A stretch of 64,000 nt of DNA from an uncultured Erythrobacter sp. (GCF_947502395.1 NZ_CANMZM010000001.1:1240001-1304000); one strand, 5' to 3'; counted from the stretch's first letter, positions 25,682 through 36,305 are shown. Numbers and translations are program-made. Notes: generated by a model from the letters alone, not told the origin.

Positions 25682-26557
25682 ATGCGATTCTCGGGAAAGA
25701 CCGTGGTCGTGACCGGCGCCGCTTCTGGGATCGGTGCTGAAAGCGCAAGGCTCTTTGCCCGCGAAGGGGCGGTGGTGTTCGCCAGCGACATTGATAGCGA
25801 TGGCGGTGCGAAACTGGCTGCCGAAGCTGACGGCGATGTCCGCTTTGTGCATTGCGATGTCACGGATCCAGCCTCGATAAAGGTTCTGATGGACCATGCC
25901 GCAAACGAAAGCGGCGGGATTGATGTGGTCTTCAACAACGCCGCTGCTGGCGGAGCGCGGGCTCCCATCGATGAGATTGAGCCCGAAGAGTGGGACTGGA
26001 CGATGGACTTGGTCCTTCGATCGGTCGCCTTTGGCATCCGCTATGCGGCGCCGCATATGAAGGGCCGTAAAGGGGCTTCAATCGTAAATGTCTCAAGCGT
26101 TGCTGCGGTAGGCCCCGGCTATTCACCCACCGCCTATGCCGTTGCAAAAGCGGGTGTTTTGCACCTTACCAAATGTGCAGCCGCGGACTTAGCGCAGCAC
26201 GATATCCGCGTAAACGCGGTGCAGCCTGGCTTCATCAACACCAACATCTTCACTGAGTCGATCGAGGTGCCCGAAGAGATGAAGATGGCCGCCAAGGGGA
26301 TGATTGCGCAAATGTCGTCGAACGCGCAGCCGGTCAAGCGCGGCGGTCAGCCAGGAGATATTGCTGAAGCAGTTGCTTATCTTGCCAGCGATGCAGCAAG
26401 TTTCGTTACGGGCACATCGCTCATTGTTGATGGTGGCATTACTTTAGGTCCGCGCCATTCCTGGGATCCCGATGAAGCGACCTTGTTTGAAGGTCTTGAA
26501 AAGATGGAAGCGGAAGCCAAAGCGGCTGCTGAAAAATCAGCGGCGGCTGCCACCTGA
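25682..26557 (+). CDS. SDR-family oxidoreductase
   Basis: 291 residues from ATG 25682. Classical SDR with TGAASGIGAESARLF, NNAAAGG, the Ser in VNVSSVA, Tyr/Lys in YSPTAYAVAKAGVLHL, and VTGTSLIVDGGIT. It has an unusual C-terminal extension (about 262-291) rich in Glu, Lys and Ala, ending in a run of alanines, probably helical. The ATG chosen has a purine-rich RBS; the earlier open frame is not conserved. Its stop overlaps the next start by one base, so translation is coupled with the transporter. Confidence 0.88.
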   Translation: MRFSGKTVVVTGAASGIGAESARLFAREGAVVFASDIDSDGGAKLAAEADGDVRFVHCDVTDPASIKVLMDHAANESGGIDVVFNNAAAGGARAPIDEIEPEEWDWTMDLVLRSVAFGIRYAAPHMKGRKGASIVNVSSVAAVGPGYSPTAYAVAKAGVLHLTKCAAADLAQHDIRVNAVQPGFINTNIFTESIEVPEEMKMAAKGMIAQMSSNAQPVKRGGQPGDIAEAVAYLASDAASFVTGTSLIVDGGITLGPRHSWDPDEATLFEGLEKMEAEAKAAAEKSAAAAT

Positions 26558-27996
26558 TGCAAAGCGCCATCACTGGTCCCATTCCGCTTCGTTTCAAACT
26601 GATCCACGGCTTCGGTGCTGTGGCGTTCGGTGTGAAAGACATTGGTTTCCAGTTCTTCCTGCTGTTTTACTACAGCCAGGTCATGGGAATGGATGCCTCG
26701 CTTGTAAGCTTGGCCCTCCTTTGCGCCTTGCTGATCGATGCGGTGATCGATCCGATCCTCGGAAATTTGTCCGACAGGACATACACCAAATGGGGCAGGC
26801 GTTTGCCGTGGCTCTATGCAGCCCCCGTACCTCTGGCATTCGCCTGGGTGGTGCTTTGGTCAGCGCCCGGTGGGAGCGTACCGACATTCTGGGAACTCCT
26901 CGGAATTGCCGTCGTCGTTCGGGTCCTTCTATCGTGCTGTGAAGTGCCCTCGGCTTCGCTTATTCCAGAGATCACGGCCGACTATGACGAGCGAACCACA
27001 CTCTTTCGCTTCCGCTACATCGAAGGGTGGCTCGGCGGCATCTTGATGCTGACCCTATCGTACACAATCTTCCTTGGGGGCGAGAACGGCCAGCTTAACG
27101 CGGATGGGTATCGCGACTTTGCCATTGTAGGCGGTATCCTGATGGTGATCTCAGTCGTGGGCTCAGCATTGGGACAGCACAAGGTGTTGGCGCGATTGCC
27201 GGAAACAAAGCCAGAGCGATTTACATTTAAGGCCTGTTTCGAAGAGATCTTTGAGGCATTTAGAGAGCGGGCTTTCCTGATCTTCGGAGCAGGCGCTCTC
27301 ACGGCATATGTCAATCAAGGTATCAGTTTCTCGCTCACCCCCTATGTCACCGCATACATCTGGCGGCTCGATACGGTTGCTATTCCAGGTCTACCTGAAA
27401 GCATCACGGCGCTTAGCCTGTACCCGTTGATTTTGGCGATCTCTGCTTTCGCGATGTTCTTTTTGGTTGGCCCCATGCACACACGGTTTGGCAAGCCAGC
27501 AAGCGCGGCGCTTGGGGCCGGAGGCACAGCACTCTTCACCTTGCTTCCTTATATGGCGCTCTATTTCGGGTTCTGGCCAGCGCTCGACACGCTTGCATCG
27601 GCTACCCTGCTTTATGCGATGCTTCTGATCGGAAACACGCTTTCCATCGTCACTTTGATCTCAGCTACGTCCATGCTTGCTGAGATCGTAGAGGCCTATC
27701 TCGAACGCACTGGCCGCCGTGCTGAGGGCGCATTTTATTCAGGCAATTGGTTGATCCAGAAGTGCGCAACAGGGCTAGGCATCTTCCTGACTGGACAGTT
27801 CTTGAGCGCTATTCAGTTCGCAACGGACGCCAAGCCTGGCGAGGTACCAGAGGCCGTTATCGGCAATCTGATACTATTCTTCGCGCTTGGTACAGCAGCA
27901 TTGCTCGCAAACTCTGCATATTGGCTGTGGCGCTTCCCAATCACTCGTCAGGAACACGAGGCACGCATTCAGCGCCTCACAAAAGGCGCCGTATAA
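26557..27996 (+). CDS. MFS transporter of the GPH (glycoside-pentoside-hexuronide) type
   Basis: 479 residues, about 12 transmembrane segments. It begins with [30 protein letters not shown] and contains [30 protein letters not shown], the loop 2-3 signature of the GPH cation symporters (family related to MelB). A similar site [31 protein letters not shown] marks the second half. Substrate unknown; its place in an acyl-CoA operon suggests uptake of a carboxylic or steroid-like compound rather than a sugar. Confidence 0.85.
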   Translation: MQSAITGPIPLRFKLIHGFGAVAFGVKDIGFQFFLLFYYSQVMGMDASLVSLALLCALLIDAVIDPILGNLSDRTYTKWGRRLPWLYAAPVPLAFAWVVLWSAPGGSVPTFWELLGIAVVVRVLLSCCEVPSASLIPEITADYDERTTLFRFRYIEGWLGGILMLTLSYTIFLGGENGQLNADGYRDFAIVGGILMVISVVGSALGQHKVLARLPETKPERFTFKACFEEIFEAFRERAFLIFGAGALTAYVNQGISFSLTPYVTAYIWRLDTVAIPGLPESITALSLYPLILAISAFAMFFLVGPMHTRFGKPASAALGAGGTALFTLLPYMALYFGFWPALDTLASATLLYAMLLIGNTLSIVTLISATSMLAEIVEAYLERTGRRAEGAFYSGNWLIQKCATGLGIFLTGQFLSAIQFATDAKPGEVPEAVIGNLILFFALGTAALLANSAYWLWRFPITRQEHEARIQRLTKGAV

Positions 27997-28094
27997 AGCT
28001 TCACAAAAATGAGACCTTGGCGCGGCCGCTCAGCCATGCCACGATGATTTCCAACTTCACCCCATTTGATCGAGATAAGAGAGGTAAACCAGCC

Positions 28095-29429
28095 ATGGAT
28101 TTTGAACCCACAGAACGCCAGGTCTATTGGCGCGACCGAGTGCGCAATTTCATTGAAAAGCACGTGCGCCCCAATATGGATACCTACAAAGCGCAGGACG
28201 CTGAGGGTGACCGCTGGAAAGTCATCCAGATTATCGAAGACAAGAAGGCAATCGCGAAAGAAGAGGGCATTTGGAACCTCTTCATGCCGCCGCGCAATGA
28301 TGGCCACCACCACGTTGAAGAGACGTTTGAGTTTGAAGGCCCCGGTCTTACCAACCTCGAATATGCTCTGTGTGCCGAAGAAATGGGCCGCATTGGCTGG
28401 GCCTCAGAAGTGTTCAACTGCTCCGCGCCTGATACCGGCAATATGGAAGTGTTCCACCGCTACGGAACGATTGAGCAAAAGGAACAGTGGCTGCGCCCAA
28501 TTATGAACGGCGAAATCCGTTCTGCCTTCCTTATGACAGAGCCCTTCACCGCTTCATCAGATGCAACCAACATTGAAACCAGCATTGTTCGCGATGGTGA
28601 TGAATATGTGATCAATGGCCGCAAATGGTGGTCGTCGGGTCTGGGCGATCCGCGCTGTAAGGTCTCCATCGTGATGGGTAAGACCGACACATCCGCGGGC
28701 CGTCATGCACAGCAATCCATGCTGCTTATGCCAAACGATGCGCCGGGCGTGAACATCATCCGTCACCTGCCAGTGTTCGGCTATGACGATGCGCCGCACG
28801 GCCACATGGAAGTGGAAATGAAGGATGTTCGCGTTCCTGTCACCAACATGCTGCTTGGCGAAGGTCGCGGGTTTGAGATCGCTCAAGGGCGCCTTGGCCC
28901 AGGCCGTATCCACCACTGCATGCGCACCATTGGCGTTGCTGAAGAGGCGCTGGAGAAGATGTGTAAGCGTCTGCAAGAGCGAGAAGCGTTTGGTAAGCCA
29001 ATCTACAAGCATTCGGTTTGGGAAGAGCGCGTCGCGCGTGCCCGTATTGACATCGATATGACACGTCTCCTGTGCCTCAAAGCGGCCGATATGATGGACA
29101 AAGTCGGCAATAAAGCAGCCAAGCAAGAGATCGCCATGATCAAGGTGCAGGCACCGAACATGGCTCTCAAAATCATCGACGATGCCATCCAAGCCCACGG
29201 CGGCGGCGGCGTGTCGAACGACTACGGCCTTGCCAATGCCTATGCGCATCAACGCACTCTTCGCCTCGCAGATGGTCCTGATGAAGTGCACGCACGGTCC
29301 ATCGCACGTATGGAATTTGGTAAGCACGTTCCCAACGAAGGACCAACGGCCAACGCCCTTCGCGGCGGTGCAAAGGCTGCCAATGCCGGGAGCAGCTTCA
29401 GCTCTGGCGACATGGGCGTAGCTCGGTGA
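28095..29429 (+). CDS. ACAD10/11-like acyl-CoA dehydrogenase
   Basis: 444 residues from ATG 28095; the longer open frame upstream is in the preceding gene. It strongly resembles the ACAD domain of vertebrate ACAD11: [41 protein letters not shown] followed by [14 protein letters not shown], and [17 protein letters not shown]. In bacteria and animals, these enzymes pair with an APH-type kinase to convert 4-hydroxyacyl-CoA via a 4-phospho intermediate to an unsaturated acyl-CoA (LvaC in Pseudomonas levulinate catabolism). The very next gene is such a kinase, which supports that role. Biochemistry is inferred. Confidence 0.88.
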   Translation: MDFEPTERQVYWRDRVRNFIEKHVRPNMDTYKAQDAEGDRWKVIQIIEDKKAIAKEEGIWNLFMPPRNDGHHHVEETFEFEGPGLTNLEYALCAEEMGRIGWASEVFNCSAPDTGNMEVFHRYGTIEQKEQWLRPIMNGEIRSAFLMTEPFTASSDATNIETSIVRDGDEYVINGRKWWSSGLGDPRCKVSIVMGKTDTSAGRHAQQSMLLMPNDAPGVNIIRHLPVFGYDDAPHGHMEVEMKDVRVPVTNMLLGEGRGFEIAQGRLGPGRIHHCMRTIGVAEEALEKMCKRLQEREAFGKPIYKHSVWEERVARARIDIDMTRLLCLKAADMMDKVGNKAAKQEIAMIKVQAPNMALKIIDDAIQAHGGGGVSNDYGLANAYAHQRTLRLADGPDEVHARSIARMEFGKHVPNEGPTANALRGGAKAANAGSSFSSGDMGVAR

Positions 29430-29436
29430 TCAATGA

Positions 29437-29462
29437 AGGCGTCGCCTCAACTGGCGACGCCT
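29437..29462 (+). promoter_or_regulatory. Perfect hairpin between the ACAD11-like and kinase genes
   Basis: AGGCGTCGCC (29437-29446) and GGCGACGCCT (29453-29462) form a 10-bp perfect stem with a 6-base loop, 7 nt after the ACAD stop and 35 nt before the kinase ATG. There is no U-tract, so it may act as an mRNA stabiliser or partial attenuator rather than a full terminator. Confidence 0.5.
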
Positions 29463-29497
29463 ACTAGGCAACGCCATGGAAGCGGCGAGGACAATTG

Positions 29498-30568
29498 ATG
29501 GATATTGATTTCGACAAGGAAATGGTCGGCACCATTGAGGTGCCAGACAAAGACAAGCTCAACCTGGAGGCTCTGACCGCGTGGTTCGAAGCCAATGTGG
29601 ACGGCTTTGAAGGACCGATCAGCTATACCAAGTTCAAAGGTGGCCAGTCGAACCCGACCTATAAAATCGAAACGACCGCCACCAATTACGTCCTTCGCCG
29701 TCAGCCATTCGGTAAACTCCTGCCCTCCGCGCACGCAGTTGACCGCGAATACGCCGCGATGAAGGGTCTGCATCCAACCGGCTTCCCCGTGCCAAAAACC
29801 TATGGTCTTTGCGAAGATCCAGAAGTTCTTGGCTCCAAATTCTTCGTCATGAGCATGGCCGATGGCCGCTCGCTGTGGAACGGTGCCCTTCCCGGCATGG
29901 AACCTGATGAACGCCGGGCGATCTATAACGCTCTCATCGACACCATTGCCGACATGCACCTAAACAAGCCCGACGAAATCGGACTTGGCAGCTATGGCAA
30001 ACCGACAGACTATTGCGCCAGGCAGATCGCGCGTTGGTCCAAGCAATACAAGCTCTCTGAGACCGAGCATATGCCAAAGATGGAGCGGTTGATTGAATGG
30101 CTCCCAGAGACCATTCCGCAACAACATGAGAGTTCGGTCGTCCATGGCGACTATCGCCTCGACAATGTGATCTTTCACAAAACAGAACCGCGGATCATTG
30201 CGGTGCTTGATTGGGAGCTCTCCACCCTTGGCGATCCGATTGCCGACTTCTCTTACCTGATGCTCAACTGGTTCCAGCCATCCGAAGGGCGGGCGGGCCT
30301 GCTCGACCTCGATCTTGAGGCACTTGGAATTCCCACGGTTCAGGAGGCTGTTGACCGCTATGTTGCGCGCACAGGTTACCCAGTGCCCCCGATGGAGTGG
30401 TACTTTGCGTACAATCTCTTCCGGCTAGCTGGGATTATGCAGGGGATCAAAAAGCGCGTTCTCGATGGCACGGCATCATCAGCCCATGCCAAGTCTATGA
30501 GCGAGAGGGTCGCGCCCTTGGTCGATCGTGCTTATGAATTCGCGCTTGAAGCGGGGATGCCGGAGTAA
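29498..30568 (+). CDS. APH-family phosphotransferase (ACAD10/11 kinase-like)
   Basis: 356 residues from ATG 29498 (a TTG sits immediately before it). Kinase-like APH fold: the ATP-loop region YTKFKGGQSNPTYKIE, Lys-containing YVLRRQPFGKL, the catalytic loop SSVVHGDYRLDNVIF (HxDxxxxN) and the metal-binding AVLDWELSTLGDPIADFSY. This subfamily phosphorylates 4-hydroxyacyl-CoA (LvaA; N-terminal domain of ACAD10/11) rather than aminoglycosides. Adjacent to the ACAD11-like gene, so the two probably act in sequence. A hairpin overlaps its stop codon (30550-30579). Confidence 0.88.
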   Translation: MDIDFDKEMVGTIEVPDKDKLNLEALTAWFEANVDGFEGPISYTKFKGGQSNPTYKIETTATNYVLRRQPFGKLLPSAHAVDREYAAMKGLHPTGFPVPKTYGLCEDPEVLGSKFFVMSMADGRSLWNGALPGMEPDERRAIYNALIDTIADMHLNKPDEIGLGSYGKPTDYCARQIARWSKQYKLSETEHMPKMERLIEWLPETIPQQHESSVVHGDYRLDNVIFHKTEPRIIAVLDWELSTLGDPIADFSYLMLNWFQPSEGRAGLLDLDLEALGIPTVQEAVDRYVARTGYPVPPMEWYFAYNLFRLAGIMQGIKKRVLDGTASSAHAKSMSERVAPLVDRAYEFALEAGMPE

Positions 30569-30579
30569 GGCATCCCGCT
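30550..30579. terminator. Hairpin spanning the end of the APH-kinase gene
   Basis: AGCGGGGATGCC (30550-30561) pairs with GGCATCCCGCT (30569-30579) with one bulged base; the stop codon lies in the loop. It lies between two convergent genes. No strong T-run, so it may be a weak or Rho-assisted terminator. Confidence 0.4.
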
Positions 30580-30590
30580 CCAAATCAACT

Positions 30591-33053
30591 TCAGAAGTAA
30601 GAGCTAAGCGAGATCAGTGCGCCTACATCACTTGACGCATCGCGGAAATGCCCTGGCTGATTGCGATAATAAACGCTGGTTGAAACCGTCCCGAATGGGA
30701 GGCTCCCGCGCCAGCCAAGTTCACCAATGACTTCACGACCCGAAGGTGTCAGCGACAACGACTGTCTGCCTGCAATCGCGCTCTCGGTTGCGTAGTCATA
30801 GTCAACCGGCAGCTCAAACTGCAACGCGCCGCCGTTTACGCGTAAGGGTTGACTAAACCGCAGGCCAAGGCTGTCGGATTGCGAGAAGACCCCATAGCGG
30901 GTCAAATCTAGAGACCACCCTTGCGTATTGATCTGCGAACCCGCTCCGATGAGAGAACCGCCAAGGGGGCGGGTAAAGCCTGCCCGATAGGTCGCGCCCA
31001 CTTGCCAATATCTTCCGATAGATCGTGAAAGCCTTCCATCCAGGAATATGCTCTGCGCCCCTTGCAATCCCAAAGCTGGGTTGAAATGTGCGCCAAGAAG
31101 CGTGTCCTGCTCTAACAGAAGGGTTGCTCCGGCATTGATGTCAAATCCTGCCCATTGGCGATCCGCCGCGAGGCCAACACGAGTGGTCGGTCTGCGATCG
31201 CGCCTGCCGGTACGTGCATCGTCTGCGTTACGGAAGTCTGTAAGCCATGCGCGCCCACGCTCAGCCGATACAGTAAAGCCCCAGTCACCGATCTCACGCC
31301 GGGTGGCGACCGCGATCTCGCTACTGCCGAGGAAGCCGCTGTCGTTGCCAGCTTCGGGTGCAATTTGGAATGCGCCACGCCTTGAGCCTTGCAATTGGGC
31401 CACCAGGCCAGACGCGCTTTGAGCGATGGCCAATCCAACCTGCATGTCTGGCGCAATCCTCGCCGCCACGCGTCCCGCCAACACGCGAGCGCCGAATGCC
31501 TCTCCGCTGTTCAGTTGAAGGCTCTCAACCCAGCCAAGCCCGGCTGCGCGCTGCCCTTCACCAACCGTCACAGCCACCGATAGCAAATCATTACCAGCCA
31601 CGCGCGTATGCCCACCCTGCTCCACTGCTCCGCGCAGGCGTTGAACTTGAGGGGCATTGCTAGTGTTCTGGCCAAGGTCCAGCGTGAAAGCACGGTCAAA
31701 CCGGTCGGTCACGATTGTGGTAAGCGAAGCTGTGCTCAACGCATCACCCATGGCCGCCGAACCCATTGCGAAATTGTCTGCCAGCGCCAAGACATTCCCA
31801 GTCCCGGCCACGGTCGTCGCGCCTTGAGGTTCAAATGCCGCGGCGATATCCAGCAAACCCGTGCCGAAGATATTATCCGTTCCAATCTCACCCACATCGC
31901 GTGCTGTCGTGAGCAACAACTCGACAATCTCTTGACCGGTGAGATTAGGAAAGGCTTGCGCCAACAGTGCAACCGCACCTGCTACTTGTGGGGCTGCAAA
32001 ACTCGTCCCAGAGAAGAGCGTCACAAAGTCCTGCCCATCGATGTTCTCGACGAACAGCTCACCGTCGTCGTAGACACAACAGATCCGCTCACCACGAGCA
32101 GAGATATAGCTGTTGGCAAATCTTCCCGCGACGTTCGTAAAACTCGAGATGTCACCGTTATCGTCGACCGATCCGACGACAATCACACTGTCTCCGCCTG
32201 CCTCCAGCAATGTGCGCGTGAACTCATCAGTCTCGTTTGGCCCAAGTCCATCATTGCCCGCCGCGGCGACAATCACCAGACCGGCATCCGCTGCACGGCG
32301 CACGGCATCCTGCAATTCAGGTGATGCCGCGCTTCCTCCCAAGCTCAGATTGACCACTGCAGCCCCCGCAGCCACTGCGACATCTATGCCGCGCGCGATA
32401 TCGCTGTCAGCGAACACGCAGCCTAGCGTCGAGTCTTGCGGCGTATCTTCGCCGCACGAGCCCGGCCTATCAGCTCGAAGAGCCAATACCTGCGCGTCAA
32501 AGGCAATTCCAAGCACGCCAATGTCATCGCGCCCACCTGCGGCAACCAGGGCAACATTTGTTCCGTGATCATCCTCAGGATCCACTGGACGCGCTGATCC
32601 CGTTACATCCTGTGAGTCGGGGTGAATTCGACCCTCAAATTCTGGGCTGTCGATATCAATTCCCGTGTCGACAATCGCGATAATCTCATCTGCACCAGTG
32701 CTCCCATCGAGCCAGGCCACTTCCGCCCCGTGAAATCCGGGCCCATCCGATCGTCTAAATTCCGCAGTATCAAAAGATGACGGAGGAGGAGGAGGCGGTG
32801 GTGGAGGCGGTGGCGGTGGGGGCGGTGTTGGAGGTGCTGGTGGAATTGCAGCAACACCCGGACCACCACCGCCACCTCCTCCGCACGCTGTCAATGCCGC
32901 ACAGGCAAATGCAGCCGCTGCCACTTTCCATGCGATCGGCGAAGCGGGTTCTTTGGCGGGGGTTGCTGTTCCAAGTTTGGTCGGTAAGATTCGTGACCAA
33001 TTGACAAGCGATCGCGTTGACGCTCCGGTCATGAGCCGAGAGGTGAGAGACAT
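30591..33053 (-). CDS. Subtilisin-like (S8) autotransporter lipoprotein
   Basis: 820 residues. A long leader (57 residues) ends in a lipobox ALTAC with Cys57, followed by a Gly run and a long Pro run (about 71-91). The S8 protease domain shows the triad Asp129 (IVDTGID), His163 (DDHGTNVA) and Ser351 (SGTSFAAPQVAGA). The last ~400 residues are rich in alternating Gly/aromatic strands and end in LISLSSYF, the C-terminal aromatic signal of outer-membrane beta-barrels. The layout (lipobox, protease, barrel) recalls SphB1 of Bordetella. Predicted cell-surface protease, possibly processing other autotransporters. SD AAGGA precedes the ATG. Confidence 0.85.
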   Translation of the reverse strand: MSLTSRLMTGASTRSLVNWSRILPTKLGTATPAKEPASPIAWKVAAAAFACAALTACGGGGGGGPGVAAIPPAPPTPPPPPPPPPPPPPPPSSFDTAEFRRSDGPGFHGAEVAWLDGSTGADEIIAIVDTGIDIDSPEFEGRIHPDSQDVTGSARPVDPEDDHGTNVALVAAGGRDDIGVLGIAFDAQVLALRADRPGSCGEDTPQDSTLGCVFADSDIARGIDVAVAAGAAVVNLSLGGSAASPELQDAVRRAADAGLVIVAAAGNDGLGPNETDEFTRTLLEAGGDSVIVVGSVDDNGDISSFTNVAGRFANSYISARGERICCVYDDGELFVENIDGQDFVTLFSGTSFAAPQVAGAVALLAQAFPNLTGQEIVELLLTTARDVGEIGTDNIFGTGLLDIAAAFEPQGATTVAGTGNVLALADNFAMGSAAMGDALSTASLTTIVTDRFDRAFTLDLGQNTSNAPQVQRLRGAVEQGGHTRVAGNDLLSVAVTVGEGQRAAGLGWVESLQLNSGEAFGARVLAGRVAARIAPDMQVGLAIAQSASGLVAQLQGSRRGAFQIAPEAGNDSGFLGSSEIAVATRREIGDWGFTVSAERGRAWLTDFRNADDARTGRRDRRPTTRVGLAADRQWAGFDINAGATLLLEQDTLLGAHFNPALGLQGAQSIFLDGRLSRSIGRYWQVGATYRAGFTRPLGGSLIGAGSQINTQGWSLDLTRYGVFSQSDSLGLRFSQPLRVNGGALQFELPVDYDYATESAIAGRQSLSLTPSGREVIGELGWRGSLPFGTVSTSVYYRNQPGHFRDASSDVGALISLSSYF
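32776..32842. repeat. GGN low-complexity tract encoding polyproline
   Basis: A run of GGA/GGT/GGC triplets (read as CCN on the minus strand) codes for the proline stretch between the lipobox and the protease domain of the S8 gene. Such triplet tracts can change length by slippage in whole codons, altering the spacer but not the frame. Confidence 0.7.
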
Positions 33054-33279
33054 AATTGGTTCCTTTGCCCGTAACCCCCTAGGCTTGACTCACCATAAGC
33101 TGATGTTTCGACGCTGATCAAGGTCCTGACGTCGAACACTACATCCATTTGGGACCAAGCTGAGACGATCGGTCGGCCTTGCCGCTATACGCATGAGCAG
33201 CTAGCAGCAGCGGCGATTCTGACTTTCTCGCCTTGCTTATCCCTGAACGAAGTCAAGGCCCTCTACTTGCGGAGAACTT
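33054..33279. other. Divergent intergenic region S8 protease/dapD
   Basis: 226 bp with two gene starts pointing outward. Nothing but the ribosome binding sites (AAGGA for the protease, GCGGAG for dapD) could be assigned; no RNA gene or repeat seen. Confidence 0.4.
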
Positions 33280-34101
33280 ATGACCGAGACCCTGATCAAA
33301 AACATCGAACAAGCTTGGGAAGAGCGCGACACGGTAACCCCCCAGAGCGACGTTCGCGGCGCAGTGGAAGAAGCGCTCTCTCTGCTTGACAGTGGAAGGG
33401 CTCGAGTTGCCGAACCCAGGGCCGAAGGGAGATGGCAGGTCAATCAATGGCTTAAGAAGGCCGTGCTTCTGTCCTTCCGTCTCAATGACAACCGTATCAT
33501 GGACAGCGGCTCTGCTGGCGCACCCGCCTATGACAAGGTGCCGAGCAAGTTTGAAGGCTGGGACGAAGCGCGATTCGCCGAATCAGGCATTCGCGTGGTG
33601 CCAGGAGCGATTGCCCGCCATGCCTCCTACATCGCACCCGGCTGTGTGCTGATGCCTAGCTTCGTAAACATCGGCGCCTATGTCGGCGAAGGTACTATGA
33701 TCGACACTTGGGGCTCCGTTGGCTCCTGCGCGCAAGTAGGCAAAAATTGCCACATTTCCGCTGGCACAGGGATTGGCGGCGTTCTTGAACCGATGCAGGC
33801 CAACCCCACGATCATCGGAGACAACTGCTTTATCGGAGCGCGCTCAGAGATCGTCGAAGGCGTGATCGTTGGCGAAGGCTGTGTGGTTGCAATGGGTGTT
33901 TTCATCACCCAATCGACCAAGATCGTTTACCGCGATACGGGTAAGATCATCAAAGGCCATATTCCACCATACTCGGTCGTTGTTCCTGGCACGCTGCCCG
34001 ATCCTAATGGTGGACCATCGCTTTCTTGCGCAGTGATTGTGAAGACTGTGGACGCTCAAACTCGGTCAAAAACGGGTATTAATGAGTTACTGCGCGACTA
34101 G
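33280..34101 (+). CDS. dapD: Tetrahydrodipicolinate N-succinyltransferase
   Basis: 273 residues. Left-handed beta-helix hexapeptide repeats cover about 110-230 ([32 protein letters not shown] and following), with [13 protein letters not shown] and [15 protein letters not shown], all diagnostic of DapD. It succinylates tetrahydrodipicolinate in the lysine/meso-DAP pathway. SD GCGGAG is 8 nt upstream. A 50-aa membrane protein follows after 61 bp. Confidence 0.96.
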   Translation: MTETLIKNIEQAWEERDTVTPQSDVRGAVEEALSLLDSGRARVAEPRAEGRWQVNQWLKKAVLLSFRLNDNRIMDSGSAGAPAYDKVPSKFEGWDEARFAESGIRVVPGAIARHASYIAPGCVLMPSFVNIGAYVGEGTMIDTWGSVGSCAQVGKNCHISAGTGIGGVLEPMQANPTIIGDNCFIGARSEIVEGVIVGEGCVVAMGVFITQSTKIVYRDTGKIIKGHIPPYSVVVPGTLPDPNGGPSLSCAVIVKTVDAQTRSKTGINELLRD

Positions 34102-34162
34102 GTAGGAACCATTAGACCCTCCATTCATTGATTTCCGTAAGGGAAACGAAAGAGAGAGTTCT

Positions 34163-34315
34163 ATGCCCGATCAAGACAACGCAATTCATATCGAAGATGA
34201 CGACGCTCGCGGCGCAAGCACGCCGGGAGTGCTCCGTTATGTTCTGGCCTTCAGCCTGCTGTTTGCGGTGATCGCAATGAGCCTCGTCTGGATTATCCCT
34301 GCCCTTTACGGCTGA
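34163..34315 (+). CDS. Small single-pass membrane protein (50 aa)
   Basis: ATG 34163 to TGA 34313-34315, preceded by GAAAGAGAGAG. The first 20 residues are acidic and polar; residues about 24-47 form one hydrophobic helix ([21 protein letters not shown]), ending IIPALYG. It is typical of small bacterial membrane proteins and overlaps the convergent dipeptidase stop by 10 bp. No function recognised. Confidence 0.7.
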   Translation: MPDQDNAIHIEDDDARGASTPGVLRYVLAFSLLFAVIAMSLVWIIPALYG

Positions 34316-35658
34316 GACAAAAGCTCACTTTCTTCAGGGATCAGGGTCTCGATCGGACGCTGGCCTTTGATGCGAGCCGCGTAGCGCTCGGCCTCTCGCA
34401 ATACACGCAGCGCATTGCGGCTAGCGATCAATTCAAGCTCGACCTGACTGTAGCCGCGCCGGACGAGCTCTGCGAATAGCTGTGGGTAGCCGCTCACATC
34501 TTCAAAGCCGATGGGGCCGTTGGGGATCCCATCGAAATCACCTCCAATTCCGATGTATTCGACCCCAATGAGCTCTCGGATGTGATCGATATGATCAGCC
34601 ATATGGCTGATAGTGGTTTCTGGTTCAGGATTCGCTGCATCCCACTCTTCGAGTGCCGCTTCAACAACATCGGGTTGTCCCGGGTAGAGCGAATTCTGGC
34701 CCGCCTCGACGGCCACACGTTCAGCGAACCAAAGTCGACGTTCTTCGCTAAGATAACCGGGCACCGCATCCACCATCACTATTCCACCATTCTCAGGCAG
34801 ACGAAGGAGGGCGCTATCAGGCACATTGCGTGAATGACCATTGATTGCACGTGCGCCCGAGTGGCTGAAGATCACCGGAACACGCGTCACATCGAGCGCA
34901 TCCATCATCGTGCTTTCGCTCACATGGCTTAGGTCGACCAGCATTCCCAGCCGGTTCATTTCTCGCACGACGTCCTTGCCGAATTCAGTAAGGCCGCCAT
35001 GTTCCGGATCATCTGTCGCGCTGTCAGCCCAAGGGGTATTCTGAAAATGGGTAAGCGTCATATAGCGCGCGCCAAGTACATACATCTGGCGAAGCACCGC
35101 AAGGCTTGAGCCGATAGAGTGGCCGCCCTCAATGCCGATGATTGAGGCGACCTTTCCACTCGCCATCGCGTTTTGGATTGCGTCGACATTGTCTGCGTAC
35201 GCCATCTGGTCCGGATAGACTTCGATCAACCGCTTCAGCACGTCAATCTGCTCGATAGTTTGTTGCACAGCTTCGGGTTCGGTTTGATTAACTGACACAA
35301 AGACCGACCAGAACTGTGCACCCACGCGCCCTTCTTGGAGCCGAACGAGATCGGTTTGCATTACGCGTCCCTGGGGATGGTTTTCGCCCGTGCCGGTCGT
35401 GTCAGTGAAGTCAAACCCGTCTATCTGGTTCTCATATCGGATGCGCAATTGATAAGGCACGTCATTGTGGCCGTCAAAAACTGGGGCGATCTCAAGTGCA
35501 ACCAGCGCTTCCTCCAATGCCGGATCAGGCGGAGAAACTGGTTCTGCAACTGCAACTTCCTCCAAGCCGTTCGAACCTATAGGCTCGGCCTCTTGAGCAC
35601 AAACAGGCGTACCAGCAATTGCAGCGATTGCCGCAAGGGAAAAAGCAAACTGTTGCAT
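34306..35658 (-). CDS. Secreted renal-type dipeptidase (M19)
   Basis: 450 residues from ATG 35658, beginning with a signal peptide that ends near PVCAQ; codons further upstream in the frame are not conserved. Zinc-ligand motifs of M19 dipeptidases: [54 protein letters not shown], and [13 protein letters not shown]. These enzymes cleave dipeptides, including those with a dehydro or D residue at the C-terminal side, in the periplasm. It converges on a small membrane protein gene and is divergent from a DoxX gene. Confidence 0.92.
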   Translation of the reverse strand: MQQFAFSLAAIAAIAGTPVCAQEAEPIGSNGLEEVAVAEPVSPPDPALEEALVALEIAPVFDGHNDVPYQLRIRYENQIDGFDFTDTTGTGENHPQGRVMQTDLVRLQEGRVGAQFWSVFVSVNQTEPEAVQQTIEQIDVLKRLIEVYPDQMAYADNVDAIQNAMASGKVASIIGIEGGHSIGSSLAVLRQMYVLGARYMTLTHFQNTPWADSATDDPEHGGLTEFGKDVVREMNRLGMLVDLSHVSESTMMDALDVTRVPVIFSHSGARAINGHSRNVPDSALLRLPENGGIVMVDAVPGYLSEERRLWFAERVAVEAGQNSLYPGQPDVVEAALEEWDAANPEPETTISHMADHIDHIRELIGVEYIGIGGDFDGIPNGPIGFEDVSGYPQLFAELVRRGYSQVELELIASRNALRVLREAERYAARIKGQRPIETLIPEESELLSQP

Positions 35659-35790
35659 CGCGCGAAGGTCTCCCGATAGATCGGCTTGGAAAGGTGCAGA
35701 TTTGCAAGCCCTGAATAGCGCGTGTGTGTTTCTCAAACAATCGCGCAGTGACGCCGAACCAGAACTTAGCGCTCCTGTGAAGCAAACGAA

Positions 35791-36192
35791 ATGATCAAGA
35801 AAATTCTCCGCCTCGTGCTCAGCGCATTCTATGCTTTTGCAGGCTACATGCACATTGTGCGGCCTGAACCCTTTCTGTCGATCATGCCAAGCATGGTGCC
35901 CTTCCCCGAGCACGTTGTCCTCTGGACGGGGATCGCCGAAATCTTCGGCGCAATCGCGCTTTTGCAGCCGTTTCATTTGTGTCTGAGGCAGGCGGGCGGG
36001 ATTGGCCTTGCGCTCTATGCTCTGTGTGTTTGGCCTGCCAACATCAACCACTTCATCCTTGATATGGAACGAGAAGATGGTGGACTCGGCCTTATTTACC
36101 ATGTGCCGCGCATGTTCGCGCAACCAGTTCTAATCTGGCTCGCCCTTTGGGTTGGAGAGCTGCCCACGCCCCGGTTCAGGCGAAGCGCTTGA
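35791..36192 (+). CDS. DoxX-family membrane protein
   Basis: 133 residues with four hydrophobic helices. The opening [28 protein letters not shown] is characteristic of DoxX/DoxD-like proteins. It lacks the catalytic partner of archaeal DoxDA, and the function in bacteria is unclear (possible redox-linked membrane protein). Divergent from the dipeptidase with a 132-bp spacer. Confidence 0.75.
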   Translation: MIKKILRLVLSAFYAFAGYMHIVRPEPFLSIMPSMVPFPEHVVLWTGIAEIFGAIALLQPFHLCLRQAGGIGLALYALCVWPANINHFILDMEREDGGLGLIYHVPRMFAQPVLIWLALWVGELPTPRFRRSA

Positions 36193-36244
36193 GATCACAT
36201 CGATAACGGCATGCAATCTGCCCAGATACTATCAATCGCACACG

Positions 36245-36282
36245 AAAAAGCGGCGCGCTGTGCCAATCACACAGCGCGCCGC
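36245..36282 (-). terminator. Rho-independent terminator of the YbhB-SWIB operon
   Basis: GCGGCGCGCTGTG (36250-36262) and CACAGCGCGCCGC (36270-36282) form a perfect 13-bp stem with a 7-base loop; on the minus strand the stem is followed by a run of five T. It lies about 25 nt beyond the SWIB stop codon. Confidence 0.9.
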
Positions 36283-36305
36283 CTCAATCCAATGATAGAT
36301 TGGCC

